Assembly (NCBI RefSeq): GCF_000689255.1
Contig: NZ_HG964446.1
Location: forward strand, 4,074,734-4,138,733
Direction: 5' to 3'
DNA: 64,000 bases
Origin: Mycobacterium triplex
GTDB lineage: Bacteria; Actinomycetota; Actinomycetes; Mycobacteriales; Mycobacteriaceae
The translations under genes were made by a program, and so were the position numbers. The notes under the pieces are model-generated. The model was not told the DNA's origin. It saw only the letters and a program-made list of their open reading frames with translations, and made no database searches. Of the stretch, positions 41,333-50,439 are shown one piece after another. The first letter of the stretch is position 1; each line of letters begins with the position of its first letter.

Positions 41333-42763
41333 TCACCACAGGTACACACGCGCACTGCTTCCGCCGATGCAGGTGATCCAGCTGTCCCCCGGCTGTTGCC
41401 GGCAGTGCATGAGGAAGTTGGAGCCGTTGCACAGCGCGCCGGGCACCGACTTGCAGTCAATGGCGCCCGGCGCCGAGACGGCTCTTGGTAGCGGGCTGGC
41501 GTCGCCGTATTCAGCCCAGTAGGTGACCAACACGCTGTTGGCGAAAAGACATGAGGTCTCGGGAGTCCCGCGGCCGGCGCGGGTGCCGAACCCTGTGGCG
41601 TTCGGCAAGGAGAAGCCCTGATCGCACGACTGGTGCAGGCTGCTCAGGTCGGGACCTGTCACCAACGGGGGCAGCGCGGCACGCGTGGCCGGGCTCTCGG
41701 GCTGCCCGGCCGGCCGGTGGGCGAACAGGCCGATGTCCAAGGCAATGCCCGCGAGAACCAGAGCCGCCGTGGCCGCGATCACGGCCGGCAGCAGCCACCG
41801 ACGCTTGCCTGGATCTGGGTCGCGGGGCCCCGCGGCCGCCAGATCCGGACGCGTTGACGGGACATCGGCGGCCAACGGCCGGGTCTCGGTTGCCAATGCG
41901 CCTTCACCCGACGCCATGACGTCGGTCAGGTCGTCTCCACTTCCCAACGCGCGCTGGGCCGCACGGGCAAGAGCGCCCGCCGTTCCGTAGCGGTCGTCGG
42001 GGTGTTTGGCCATCCCGCGGGCGACGACATTGTCGAGCGCGGCCGGAACTCGCGGATTCGTCGCGCTCGGCTGCGGGGGCGGCAGGGCGATGTGGGCCGC
42101 GACCAGGTGCTCGAGGCTGTCACCGGCGAATGGGGCGTCCCCGGTCACCGACTCGTACAACACGCACGCCAGCGAGTAGACATCGACCGCGGGCGTGGTG
42201 ATCCCGTCGCGAAACCGTTCGGGCGCCATGTAATTCAAGGTGCCGATCTGAGTTCCGACTGTCGTCAGCCGCGGATCACCCCTGCCCTCGGCGATTCCGA
42301 AGTCGACCAGATACACAAAATCGGCAGGGGTGACAATGATGTTCTGCGGCTTGACGTCTCGATGGATCAGTCCCTCGGCGTGCGCGGCGTCCAGTGCGGC
42401 GGCGACCTGACTGATGATGGCGACCGCGCGCGAGGGAGCCAACGGGCCATTCGCGATCAGGTCGAGAAGCGTCTGCCCCTGCACCAAGCGCATCTCGATG
42501 TACAGGCTGCCGTCGATCTCGCCCCAGTCGTGAATCGGAATGACGTGAGGTTCCTGCAGAATCGCCGCTGCCTGAGACTCCCGCTGAAATCGGGTGCGAA
42601 ACGTGGGATTGGTTGACAACTCGTCGGCCAGGATCTTTACCGCGACGGTTCGCTGTTTGCCGGTGTCGAAGGCTTCGTAGACCGCCCCGCCCCCGCCCTT
42701 GCCGAGCAGGCGCGTGAGGTTGTACTTGCCGAACGTCATACCGACGCGCGAGTCCACGGCCAT
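41333..42763 (-). CDS. Membrane Ser/Thr protein kinase (PknH-type context)
   Basis: 476 residues. Kinase domain about 15-275: glycine loop GKGGGGAVYEAFD, VAVKIL, HRDVKPQNI, VDFGIAEG, MAPERF. Juxtamembrane Pro/Ala segment, one transmembrane helix near residue 340 (LLPAVIAATAALVLAGIALDIG) and a 110-residue extracellular domain with about five Cys (SCDQGFSLP, ETSCLFANSVLVTYW, DCKSVPGALC, MHCRQQPGDSWITC), distinct from PASTA or PknD propeller sensors. ATG 42763 follows GAAGGACTCAAGGGG. Co-transcribed with the EmbR-like FHA regulator, its probable substrate. Confidence 0.85.
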   Translation of the reverse strand: MAVDSRVGMTFGKYNLTRLLGKGGGGAVYEAFDTGKQRTVAVKILADELSTNPTFRTRFQRESQAAAILQEPHVIPIHDWGEIDGSLYIEMRLVQGQTLLDLIANGPLAPSRAVAIISQVAAALDAAHAEGLIHRDVKPQNIIVTPADFVYLVDFGIAEGRGDPRLTTVGTQIGTLNYMAPERFRDGITTPAVDVYSLACVLYESVTGDAPFAGDSLEHLVAAHIALPPPQPSATNPRVPAALDNVVARGMAKHPDDRYGTAGALARAAQRALGSGDDLTDVMASGEGALATETRPLAADVPSTRPDLAAAGPRDPDPGKRRWLLPAVIAATAALVLAGIALDIGLFAHRPAGQPESPATRAALPPLVTGPDLSSLHQSCDQGFSLPNATGFGTRAGRGTPETSCLFANSVLVTYWAEYGDASPLPRAVSAPGAIDCKSVPGALCNGSNFLMHCRQQPGDSWITCIGGSSARVYLW

Positions 42764-42939
42764 CCCCTTGAGTCCTTCGGGTACCGACGCAGTATCTCGC
42801 TCACGGCCCGCGCATGCACCCATTTGGGGCGCAAGCCGACACTTGCGGGGTCGCACGCCAAGAAAGACGCAAGAAACGCGCAAGGCATGCGGCCCAGCCT
42901 GTACGTGACCGGGCACCGCGGCCCGCTAGCAAATGGCCC

Positions 42940-42958
42940 GGCCGGCACCGAGCCGGCC
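42940..42958. promoter_or_regulatory. Hairpin in the 5' region of the exported propeller gene
   Basis: GGCCGGC and GCCGGCC form a 7-base-pair stem around ACCGA, 20 bases before the ATG at 42979; AAGGACAC (the ribosome site) follows the hairpin. Confidence 0.35.
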
Positions 42959-42978
42959 ACGATTTTCAAGGACACAAT

Positions 42979-44235
42979 ATGATCGGCACACCGCATCACG
43001 CACAGCCCGCGCCGCGAAACGTCGGCCTTCGCGACACCCGTCCGCGCGCCGGGTTCCGGCGATGGATGGAGATGACGACGCTGGCGCTGGCAATGGCGAC
43101 GCTCACGGCGGGGATCGCCCCGTCGCCAACCGCATTTGCCGAGCCCTCCCCGGCGATGGCGGCCCGCGGCGTCGAGGCCCCACTCGAGACCGTTCCCTGG
43201 TCGCAGGTCGGTCCGGGTTGGATGCTCGCCATGTGGAGCCCGGTTCCGGGTTTGCACCCCGGCGAAATGCCGCCCCCCGGCGCACCGACCTGGCAGACGG
43301 CCGCTACCACGTTGTACCTGGTCGATCCCGCGGGTGGCCGCTACCCGATCACCACGTTCCCGCCGCCGGGCGAGGGTTCGAGCCCGCGGTTGGTCGACTG
43401 GTCGGGCGACGGTACCCGTGCCCTGTTCGTCACGGATGGGAAGGGCCACCGGGCGATCACCGAAGTCGACCTGCACACCGGCGCGAAGCGGACCTTTGCC
43501 GTCGACGGCGACCAGGCCAGTCCCCGCTACACACGTCCCGACGGCAAGGCGATACTGCTGCACGGGTGGAACTCCTCGAGGCCTAAGTCGCTGGAACGCG
43601 TCGACCTCGACGGCAACCACCAGTTGACCTACCCGGTGGGGCAGGACTTTCAAGGGTTTCTCTCCACCCCGGACGGCACCCAGTTGGTGCTGGGCACGGC
43701 CACCGGCCTCGCCCTGATGAGCAACGACGGGACACCCGGCAACGCGCTGCCGCTCGATGGGCAGAAGGACTGCTCACCGATGCGGTGGTGGGACACCGGC
43801 GCGAAGGTCGCCCTCGCTCGTTGCGGCAGCTCCAAGGGGTCGCAGTTGTGGCTGGTGCCGATCGACGGCGGGACACCGACTGCGCTTACCGCGCCGAACG
43901 ACGGGCGCGGCCCCGACTACGGCGACCTGAACGCATGGCAGCTCCCCGCCGGAACGTTCCTGCAGGCCGCCGGAGCGTGCGGTGTCGTATACCTCGCCAA
44001 GCTCAACGACGACGGCACCACCTCACAGGTCTCGGTGCCCGAAGTGAAGGGCCGCAGCGTCGTGGTCCTCGGCGTCAACGGAGGCGACCTCGATCTCCAA
44101 GCCCGGGCCGGCTGCGGGGGCGGGCAGTCGCTGATCGACTACAACCCCACGGCCAACACCTCGACGGTGCTGCTCGGGCCGACCGTGAACGGCGGTGGCG
44201 TCATCAGTGCGGTGCCCTACCCGGGCCAGAGGTAG
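42979..44235 (+). CDS. Exported TolB/WD40-like beta-propeller protein
   Basis: 418 residues. N-terminal hydrophobic export segment about 32-53 (TLALAMATLTAGIAPSPTAFA), then repeated propeller blades: LVDPAGGRYPITTFPPPGEG, SPRLVDWSGDGTRALFVTD, ASPRYTRPDGKAILLH, GFLSTPDGTQLVLGT. No enzyme motif. Likely a cell-surface or periplasmic binding protein. Divergent from the kinase-EmbR operon and 5 bases upstream of a second propeller gene, so the two probably share one mRNA. Confidence 0.75.
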   Translation: MIGTPHHAQPAPRNVGLRDTRPRAGFRRWMEMTTLALAMATLTAGIAPSPTAFAEPSPAMAARGVEAPLETVPWSQVGPGWMLAMWSPVPGLHPGEMPPPGAPTWQTAATTLYLVDPAGGRYPITTFPPPGEGSSPRLVDWSGDGTRALFVTDGKGHRAITEVDLHTGAKRTFAVDGDQASPRYTRPDGKAILLHGWNSSRPKSLERVDLDGNHQLTYPVGQDFQGFLSTPDGTQLVLGTATGLALMSNDGTPGNALPLDGQKDCSPMRWWDTGAKVALARCGSSKGSQLWLVPIDGGTPTALTAPNDGRGPDYGDLNAWQLPAGTFLQAAGACGVVYLAKLNDDGTTSQVSVPEVKGRSVVVLGVNGGDLDLQARAGCGGGQSLIDYNPTANTSTVLLGPTVNGGGVISAVPYPGQR

Positions 44236-44240
44236 TGGAC

Positions 44241-45194
44241 ATGACGAAATCTGTTCGCCACCAACGGCTTACAGACCGTGTTGTCGGTCGGCGGCCAAGA
44301 CGGCTCCATTGCGGTGGACCCTTGGCCGTGGCCGTCGGAATCGCCGCGGCGATGTCGACGGCGGGATGTTCCACCGGCAGCCCCGCCGTGCCGAGCGCCG
44401 CGCCGTCGGCGAGTGCCACCCACGCGCCGCATCCCATAACCTATGCGCCCCAAGTGGTTCTGCCGTTCGGGGAGTTGATCAACCATCCCGCCGGCGTCGC
44501 GGTAGACGCCGCGGGCAACGTGTTTGTGCTCGACTCGCACTACGGCCAGGTGTGGGAGATGCCGGCGGGCACGAGCAACCCAAAACCGCTGCCATTCACC
44601 GGCCTCGGCCAGGCGGTCGATGCCGCGGCGGACGCGGCGGGCAATCTCTACATCACCGACGATGACAAGAACCGGGTGCTGAAGTTGACGCCCGGGACCA
44701 CCAACCCCACCGTGCTGCCATTCACCGACCTCAACATGATCGCCGGCATCGCGGTCGACAACGCGGGCAATGTCTACGTCAGCGACTCGGGCAGCAAGCG
44801 GGTGTTGCGACTTACGCCGGGCTCGGCTAGCCCGGTCGCGTTGCCGTTCAACGACATCGGCCCCGAGGGCGTGGCGGTGGACAACGGCGGCGGCGTCTAC
44901 GTCGTCGACTCGGGCGGCAAGCGAGTGTTGAAGCTGGCGCCCGGCGCGACCACCCCAACCGTGCTTCCATTCGGCGACCTCAAAATGCCCACCGATGTGG
45001 CGGTGGACGTCGGCGGCAATGTCTACGCCATCGACCTTGACCGCGTGCTGAGGTTGGACCGGGGCGCGAGCGGTCCAACGACGTTGCCGTTCAACGATCT
45101 CAAGGATCCCTCCAGCGTCGCCGTCGACACCAGGGGCAACGTTTACCTCAACGACGGCCTGCACTTCCGCATCCTCGAGCTGCCGGCGCGGTGA
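44241..45194 (+). CDS. NHL-repeat beta-propeller lipoprotein
   Basis: 317 residues. Lipobox AAMSTAGC (Cys about 42) after a basic n-region; six NHL-type blades of 40 residues with the pattern GVAVDAAGNVFVLDS, AADAAGNLYITDD, GIAVDNAGNVYVSDS, GVAVDNGGGVYVVDS, DVAVDVGGNVYAID, SVAVDTRGNVYLND. Very close in style to the extracellular sensor of kinase PknD, but here free and lipid-anchored, next to a kinase that lacks such a sensor. Its stop overlaps the next ATG (TGATG). Confidence 0.85.
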   Translation: MTKSVRHQRLTDRVVGRRPRRLHCGGPLAVAVGIAAAMSTAGCSTGSPAVPSAAPSASATHAPHPITYAPQVVLPFGELINHPAGVAVDAAGNVFVLDSHYGQVWEMPAGTSNPKPLPFTGLGQAVDAAADAAGNLYITDDDKNRVLKLTPGTTNPTVLPFTDLNMIAGIAVDNAGNVYVSDSGSKRVLRLTPGSASPVALPFNDIGPEGVAVDNGGGVYVVDSGGKRVLKLAPGATTPTVLPFGDLKMPTDVAVDVGGNVYAIDLDRVLRLDRGASGPTTLPFNDLKDPSSVAVDTRGNVYLNDGLHFRILELPAR

Positions 45195-45928
45195 TGGCGA
45201 TGTCATATCGGCGCGCGCTGATCGCGGTCGTGGCCGCGGTCATGGCCGCGAGCGCGGCAGGGTGCGGCACGTCCAGTGACAGGCACCAAACCAGATCGAC
45301 TACATCGGTTGCGGTGCAAGGGCAATCGGCGTGCTCAGAGTTGCAGGGCACCGTCAGCCCCGACCACAGCTGCCATGTCCGTGACGAATCCTCGGCCTAC
45401 AAGATCGAGATCACTTTCCCTATTGACTACCCCGACATGCGGCCGGTGACCGACTTTCTGAAGCGTGACCGCGATGAATTCCTCGACTGGGTCGCCAAAT
45501 TCGGGCCGTCGGATGGGCGTGGCCGACCATACGAATACCACGTCACCGCCATGGCATTTCGTTCAGGGTCAACGGATTCAGGCACCCAAAGCCTGGTGCT
45601 CGAGATCGACAACGACACCGGTTTCGCCCATGAAGGCCACCCCGACACCACATTCCGATCGTTCAACTTCGACCTCGGAAAGCGCGCCCCAATCACCTTC
45701 GACACGTTGTTCAAGCCCGGGACGAAACCATTGGAGGTCCTCAATCCGATCGTCGAGCGCCAGTTCGACGCGCCGACAGCCGATCTCGATGAGCAGACGT
45801 ACCAAAACTTCGCGATCACCAACGAAGCGGTGATCTTCTTCTTCGGCCAAGACCAAGTGGTGCGGGACAACGCCGGGCCCCACAAAATCACGGTGCCCCG
45901 TGCGGAATTGGCGCCGCTACTTGCTTAG
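45194..45928 (+). CDS. MPT64-like (DUF3298) lipoprotein
   Basis: 244 residues. Signal sequence with lipobox AVMAASAAGC, then the DUF3298 core of MPT64/RsiV-type proteins: SAYKIEITFPIDYPD, SLVLEIDNDTGFAHEGHPDTTFRSFNFDLGKRAPITFDTLF, and a tail AVIFFFGQDQVV plus HKITVPRAELAPLL. Located outside the membrane; MPT64 itself is a secreted antigen of uncertain biochemical role. ATG 45194 overlaps the previous stop, so it is the third gene of the propeller operon. Confidence 0.8.
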   Translation: MAMSYRRALIAVVAAVMAASAAGCGTSSDRHQTRSTTSVAVQGQSACSELQGTVSPDHSCHVRDESSAYKIEITFPIDYPDMRPVTDFLKRDRDEFLDWVAKFGPSDGRGRPYEYHVTAMAFRSGSTDSGTQSLVLEIDNDTGFAHEGHPDTTFRSFNFDLGKRAPITFDTLFKPGTKPLEVLNPIVERQFDAPTADLDEQTYQNFAITNEAVIFFFGQDQVVRDNAGPHKITVPRAELAPLLA

Positions 45929-45944
45929 CCGCCCCGGGGGCTGG

Positions 45945-46493
45945 CTAGGTGTGGACTTTCCAGCCCGCCAACGGGGTGGGTGCCGCGGGGGCGTTGGGAT
46001 CGTTGAACTCGACATAAAAGTCGCCCTGTTTCACATTGCTGTCGTAGGCGATGAATCCGTGCGCGGTTTGGCCGTTGGCGACGGTGCCCGAGCGCAGCGG
46101 CGGCGTCTTGCCGATCGTCTGGTAATCGACCAAGGACGAGCCGCCTTGCACGTCCCGGTACGGGTCTTGCCGCCACGGGGAAGATGCGGCGGTGATGGTG
46201 CGCTCGCTATAGCTGAATGGCGCGTCGGACTTGCCGACGATGGTGAGCTCGATGACGTTGCAGCCTCCCCCGCTGCTGGTGCAACCCGATGACACCCAGG
46301 CCACGTTGTCGAGCGTGACGTCGGCGGTCGCGGTGCTGTATTCCGTGACGTGGATCGTCGCGCCGGATTTTCCGGTCGGGAACGGCGACTGTTGGGTCGT
46401 CGTCGGGTCCGCGGCGCCGAGGGGCGCTGTCGCGCATGCCGTTATCGCCAGCACCGTCGCGACCCCGGCACGCACGGGAGTAAGAATGGCCAT
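45945..46493 (-). CDS. Secreted MPT63-like / DUF4352-type immunoglobulin-fold protein
   Basis: 182 residues. Signal peptide MAILTPVRAGVATVLAITACATAPLGAAD; beta-rich mature part with a Cys pair (SGCTSSGGGCNVIEL) and the MPT63-like ending TVANGQTAHGFIAYDSNVKQGDFYVEFND. Likely an immunoglobulin-like extracellular protein. Convergent with the MPT64-like gene. The assignment to MPT63/DUF1942 rather than DUF4352 is uncertain. Confidence 0.6.
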   Translation of the reverse strand: MAILTPVRAGVATVLAITACATAPLGAADPTTTQQSPFPTGKSGATIHVTEYSTATADVTLDNVAWVSSGCTSSGGGCNVIELTIVGKSDAPFSYSERTITAASSPWRQDPYRDVQGGSSLVDYQTIGKTPPLRSGTVANGQTAHGFIAYDSNVKQGDFYVEFNDPNAPAAPTPLAGWKVHT

Positions 46494-46663
46494 TTGCAGA
46501 CGATAACGCGCTTTCGGGCCGGCACGCTTTCGGCTGCGCCGGGTTTCGAATCGCGAGCGAGCCTTGAGGACCCTACTATTCGGCTAGCGCGGTGCTACAA
46601 ACGTTGTCACCGCCGGGACCAAGGGCGGCAGTACCGTCGTCTTCAAAGAAAAGGAATCCCGAC

Positions 46664-46888
46664 ATGAAGACGCGAGTATTGACGGCCACCATCGGGGCCG
46701 CGTCGGCAGTCTTGGCCGCTGGGGTCGTGTGGACCGCGTCACCGGCCTCGGCAGGCACTCCGTATTGCGATTCGCTGGCCAACCCGCAGCAAACGCATGA
46801 ATGCAACTGTGGCTTCGACTTCGCCCCGGGTAGTCCTGAGTTTCAGGATTGCATGCGTGGAAGTGCAGCCGCGCCCGCGCGACCTTAA
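46664..46888 (+). CDS. Small secreted protein
   Basis: 74 residues. Signal peptide MKTRVLTATIGAASAVLAAG with AxA site at SPASAGTP; mature 40 residues with four Cys (YCDSLANPQQTHECNCGFDF, FQDCMRG) able to form two disulfides. Ribosome site AAAGGAAT before the ATG. No homologue recognised. Confidence 0.6.
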   Translation: MKTRVLTATIGAASAVLAAGVVWTASPASAGTPYCDSLANPQQTHECNCGFDFAPGSPEFQDCMRGSAAAPARP

Positions 46889-47016
46889 CCCGCCGGCCCG
46901 CACGGAGCCGGGCTAACCGTCCTCTTGGGCCACGTCCAATCCGTTTGCCGCGGCATCCATTCTCGCCGGAAATCGGCGGCTATGATCTCGCCATCGCGAG
47001 ACGACAGGAGCCGCTC

Positions 47017-48285
47017 ATGCCCGGAGATCATCAGCGTGTGGTCGACCTGCGAGCGCAACAGGTGGTACCCGACGTTCGGCGGACGATGTGGCAAGGCACA
47101 CTGCTGCAGTTTGGATTGCGCACGGTGTTGATTGTCTTGGTCGTAGCGACGTTGTTGCTGGAGCCGCCGGACCATTACGAGTGGGTCTGCGCGACCATCC
47201 CGCTGGTGTACATGGTCATCCTCGGATGCTGGAGTGCGTTGACGCTGCGCCGTGGGTCGCCCCCGACGGCATCCACCAGGACGCTGATACCGCTGCTCAT
47301 GCTGACCGCCGACGTCATGATGGTTTCGGTCCTGTCGATACTCGCCGGCGTGACCTCCCCGCAGGACTGGACATCCGATGTGATGCGGAATGGCTTCTTC
47401 CTGATCCCGTTGATCGCGGGCGCGCAACTGGATCCCAAGATCAGTGCGGCGGTGGCGATCCCGACCTTGTCGGTATTCGTTCTGACGTGCTCGATCACCA
47501 GGTCTGCCGACCAGGAGCCGTGGGCGTCGATCTTGCTGAGCTCATTCGTCTTGGCCGCACTAGCCGGCGGGTCGGTTGCCCTGTCCTTCCTCCAGCGGTC
47601 CAGGTTGGAAATGATCGCCGACTTGGCGCGGCAGCGAAGCCAGCTGTTGGAGGAGTTGCTGGCAGTGGAAAGGCATGAACGGCAGGCGATTTCGGAACGT
47701 CTGCACGATGGTGCTCTTCAGTACATCTTGGTTGCGCGCCAAGACATGGAGGATGTGCGGGCCGGCTCAGCCGATGCCGCCGACCGCGTCGCGTCCGCGC
47801 TGGCCGAGTGTTCGGGGCTGCTGCGCGACGTCGTCCGTGAACTGCATCCAGACGTGCTGGTGCGGATGGGATTGAAGTCGGCGGTCTCCGCCCTCGCCGA
47901 AAGCCTTGGTTCCCGCGCCGGACTCACCGTCGATTTCGACGCGGCCAGTTGGCCCGACGGGCTGCGCACCGAGGCCGACGACGTGCTGTACAACGCCGTG
48001 CGCGAAGCATCGACGAACGTCATCAAACATGCCCGGGCGCAAAACCTTTGGATCGAGTTGCAATACCGAGAAGGGTTGGCCTGGTTGCGTGTCGCCGACG
48101 ACGGAGTGGGCATCTCCGAGGCGGCTATCGCGCGGAAGGCTGAGGAAGGTCATATCGGAATGGCATCGATGCGCGCGCGGGTACTCGCCTCGGGTGGCCA
48201 GTTCGACGTGCGCTCCACCTCCCCCGGAACCGAACTCGCCATCTCCGTACCGTTAGGGACGGCACGTCATCTCACTGCCGCTTGA
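47017..48285 (+). CDS. NarL-type sensor histidine kinase, no adjacent response regulator
   Basis: 422 residues. Six hydrophobic helices (about 28-190) form the sensor; HisKA_3 helix with ERHERQAISERLHDGALQYI (phospho-His in LHDG, about residue 229), dimer helix ELHPDVLVRMGL, and a HATPase with NAVREASTNVIKHA, VADDGVGI and GIGMASMRARV-type ending. ATG 47017 has CAGGAG six bases upstream. Such kinases usually sit beside a LuxR-type regulator; here the next gene is the SIR2 islet, so the partner is missing locally. Confidence 0.8.
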   Translation: MPGDHQRVVDLRAQQVVPDVRRTMWQGTLLQFGLRTVLIVLVVATLLLEPPDHYEWVCATIPLVYMVILGCWSALTLRRGSPPTASTRTLIPLLMLTADVMMVSVLSILAGVTSPQDWTSDVMRNGFFLIPLIAGAQLDPKISAAVAIPTLSVFVLTCSITRSADQEPWASILLSSFVLAALAGGSVALSFLQRSRLEMIADLARQRSQLLEELLAVERHERQAISERLHDGALQYILVARQDMEDVRAGSADAADRVASALAECSGLLRDVVRELHPDVLVRMGLKSAVSALAESLGSRAGLTVDFDAASWPDGLRTEADDVLYNAVREASTNVIKHARAQNLWIELQYREGLAWLRVADDGVGISEAAIARKAEEGHIGMASMRARVLASGGQFDVRSTSPGTELAISVPLGTARHLTAA

Positions 48286-48374
48286 TCGTTGCGGGGATTG
48301 CTTGCTGGTAGCTGGTCGACCGGCCCTTTGACGAATATCGAATGCTGCGGTGAGCGGTATGCAAAGCTAGCCGC

Positions 48375-48945
48375 ATGCCGACGAAGGACCGGAAGATCGA
48401 GCTCCTCAACAGGCAGATTGAGGAAGCGAAGGACGGTCACCCCGACGACGTCGCGGAGTGGCGATTCAAGACAGAGACCGTGCTCAGGCGCACGGTCGGC
48501 GAAGGAAGCCCCGCGCTCGCGGCCTTCCGCGCGATCAGCTTCAGCTGGATAAGTTGGGGCGATCCGATCGACCAGACAGCGGCGCGACAGCGCGACGCCG
48601 TGATCCGCGCAGTTGTGTGCCTGAAGTCCGCCGTCGCCGAACTCGATCTCTCGGACGGCATGTCCAAGGACCGCAAGATCGAATTACTAAGCCAACAGAT
48701 CGAGGCCGCGAACGACGGTCAGCCAGATGACTTGGCGGAGTGGCGAATGAGAACAGAGGCCGTGCTTCGATCTACGGTCGGCGAAGGCAGCCTCGCACTT
48801 ACGAAGTTCCGCGACATCCGCTACGGCCGGATAAGTTTCGCCAACGAAGACCAAGCGGATATCCAACGCGACGGCGTGCGACTGGCCATCCGGTACTTGA
48901 AATCCGCAATCGACGAAGTCGACCTCCTCGACGATGAACCGCCTT
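48375..48945 (+). repeat. Tandem coding duplication in the SIR2 gene
   Basis: Copies about 48375-48660 and 48661-48945 share DRKIELL, AEWR, TVGEGS and (R)DxVRxAxxxLKSA positions at matching spacing; the second copy even restarts with a Met-Ser-Lys. Internal duplication of a helical adaptor-like module. Confidence 0.75.
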
Positions 48946-50432
48946 CGGCGCCAGCAGCCGAGCAATCCGGTGGCAGCATTGTCCACCGAACTTTTGACGA
49001 CCTGGTCATGGACCTGGACAAGCGGCGCAGCCTCGCCGAGAAACCACCGGTGTTGCTCCTCGGCGCCGGCGCATCACTTCAGGCCGGCGTCGGCACGATG
49101 GCTGAGCTGTACAAATTCTTCAAGTGCAAAGACTTCGACGAGTTCGCCAAGTACATCGCTACGCTGAGCGAGTCTGAGCGTTACCGCTACCTCGCGAAAT
49201 TCCTGCAGAACGAGAAATTCCCTGAGGAGATCACCGCGGGCTATCAGGCTCTCGCCACGTTGTTGGCAAACAAATACTTCGACCTCGTGCTGACGACGAA
49301 TGGCGATCCGTTGCTCGACGACGCGCTGTCGGCGGCGCGCCTGTGGCGGCGCGACTACATCATTCTCGTCAACGGGGTAATCAGGCCGGAGCGGATGGAG
49401 CTGCCGCTACGCGAGCCCAGCCCGCGCGTGAAGATCGTGAAACTGCATGGAGACCTGTTCTCGCGGTTGATGGCCTGGACCGTGGATGAGATGGACAGGT
49501 TCCTCAGCGAGAGTTGGGACATCCTCGAAGACGCGGTCGCGGGTCGCGACTTCCTCGTCATCGGTTACAGCCTGCGCGACCAGAAAGTGCTCGAGCTCGT
49601 GAAGTCCGCCGGCGGTTCGGTGTGGTTCCTGCATCACGACAAGGTCCCGGATCATTTGAAAGACATCTACAAAGAGATCAAATTCTTCCGCGCCGTAGTG
49701 GATCCCAAGTGTACGTTCGAGGCGTTCTTCCCCGCCCTCGCGGAGGCGTTAAAAGAAGCGGTTCCGAGGCAGCCGTCGGATGCCGCCGAGCTGGAATCGC
49801 GTTCAGCGGAGACAATCGATGCCGGAGCACAGACGATCGACGATTTGATGTCTGCGACTTTCGGAATCGCGGGCCCCGACGGCGTGCTGAAGGCGACCGC
49901 GTTTCTGCTCGCCGAACCAAGAGTGATCCTATGCGACCGCTCGGCAAGCGATCTGCATGTCGTCGCTGGTGAGGTAATTCTCATCGATTCCAATGGTGAC
50001 TCGTTCAGCACCCGTGCGATCGCAGTCGAGTCGACGAGTCCTTTTGGCCCGACAGTGTTGGAAGCACCCGATCACCTGCGCACGCCAGGGCTGCGCCTTG
50101 CGACCGGCCGCTTACAGCTCGGCGCCACAGTGCAGATGCTCGTCGCTGCAGGCGCGGTAACCGGCATCAGCTCGGGCAGGGTGACGGCGCTGGACGCGTC
50201 GATACGCATCGCCGAGATCGGCGAAGTAGCCGGTCTTGCCGAGCTGGACGGTGTTGTCGCCCCGGGTGCCTCAGGTGCGCCGGTTGTCGACGCGACGTTG
50301 TCTGTCTGTGGCTTCGTTGTCGCCGGCAGCATCGATCCGGAGGTCGCGCACTCGTTCGCGTACCCAGCGGAGTGCTGGGCATCGTTCGTTCGAGAGAGCG
50401 CGTCTGGCAACCCGCCGGTTAGCGACGAGTGA
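48375..50432 (+). CDS. SIR2-family protein with duplicated N-terminal helical module and C-terminal trypsin-like domain
   Basis: 685 residues. Residues 1-95 and 96-190 are two copies of one helical module (KDRKIELLNRQIEEA..., AEWRFKTETVLRRTVGEGS). Residues about 210-470 form a SIR2-like NADase fold: LLLGAGASLQAGVG, LTTNGDPLLDDAL, IVKLHGDLF (catalytic His), FLVIGYSLRD. Residues about 490-680 resemble a trypsin-like peptidase: TAFLLAEPRVIL and the Ser motif VAPGASGAPVVD, but the usual His after the first strand (LTAAH) is not found (ILCDRS). SIR2 proteins of this sort deplete NAD in phage defence (ThsA, DSR, pAgo-SIR2). Alone between an orphan kinase and a convergent hydrolase gene. A defence effector role is inferred. 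Confidence 0.8.
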   Translation: MPTKDRKIELLNRQIEEAKDGHPDDVAEWRFKTETVLRRTVGEGSPALAAFRAISFSWISWGDPIDQTAARQRDAVIRAVVCLKSAVAELDLSDGMSKDRKIELLSQQIEAANDGQPDDLAEWRMRTEAVLRSTVGEGSLALTKFRDIRYGRISFANEDQADIQRDGVRLAIRYLKSAIDEVDLLDDEPPSAPAAEQSGGSIVHRTFDDLVMDLDKRRSLAEKPPVLLLGAGASLQAGVGTMAELYKFFKCKDFDEFAKYIATLSESERYRYLAKFLQNEKFPEEITAGYQALATLLANKYFDLVLTTNGDPLLDDALSAARLWRRDYIILVNGVIRPERMELPLREPSPRVKIVKLHGDLFSRLMAWTVDEMDRFLSESWDILEDAVAGRDFLVIGYSLRDQKVLELVKSAGGSVWFLHHDKVPDHLKDIYKEIKFFRAVVDPKCTFEAFFPALAEALKEAVPRQPSDAAELESRSAETIDAGAQTIDDLMSATFGIAGPDGVLKATAFLLAEPRVILCDRSASDLHVVAGEVILIDSNGDSFSTRAIAVESTSPFGPTVLEAPDHLRTPGLRLATGRLQLGATVQMLVAAGAVTGISSGRVTALDASIRIAEIGEVAGLAELDGVVAPGASGAPVVDATLSVCGFVVAGSIDPEVAHSFAYPAECWASFVRESASGNPPVSDE

Positions 50433-50439
50433 AGGCCCA

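Noticed and set aside
45929..45948. GC-rich imperfect inverted repeat between two convergent genes
   Set aside because: Stem is short and partly mispaired; too weak to call a terminator.
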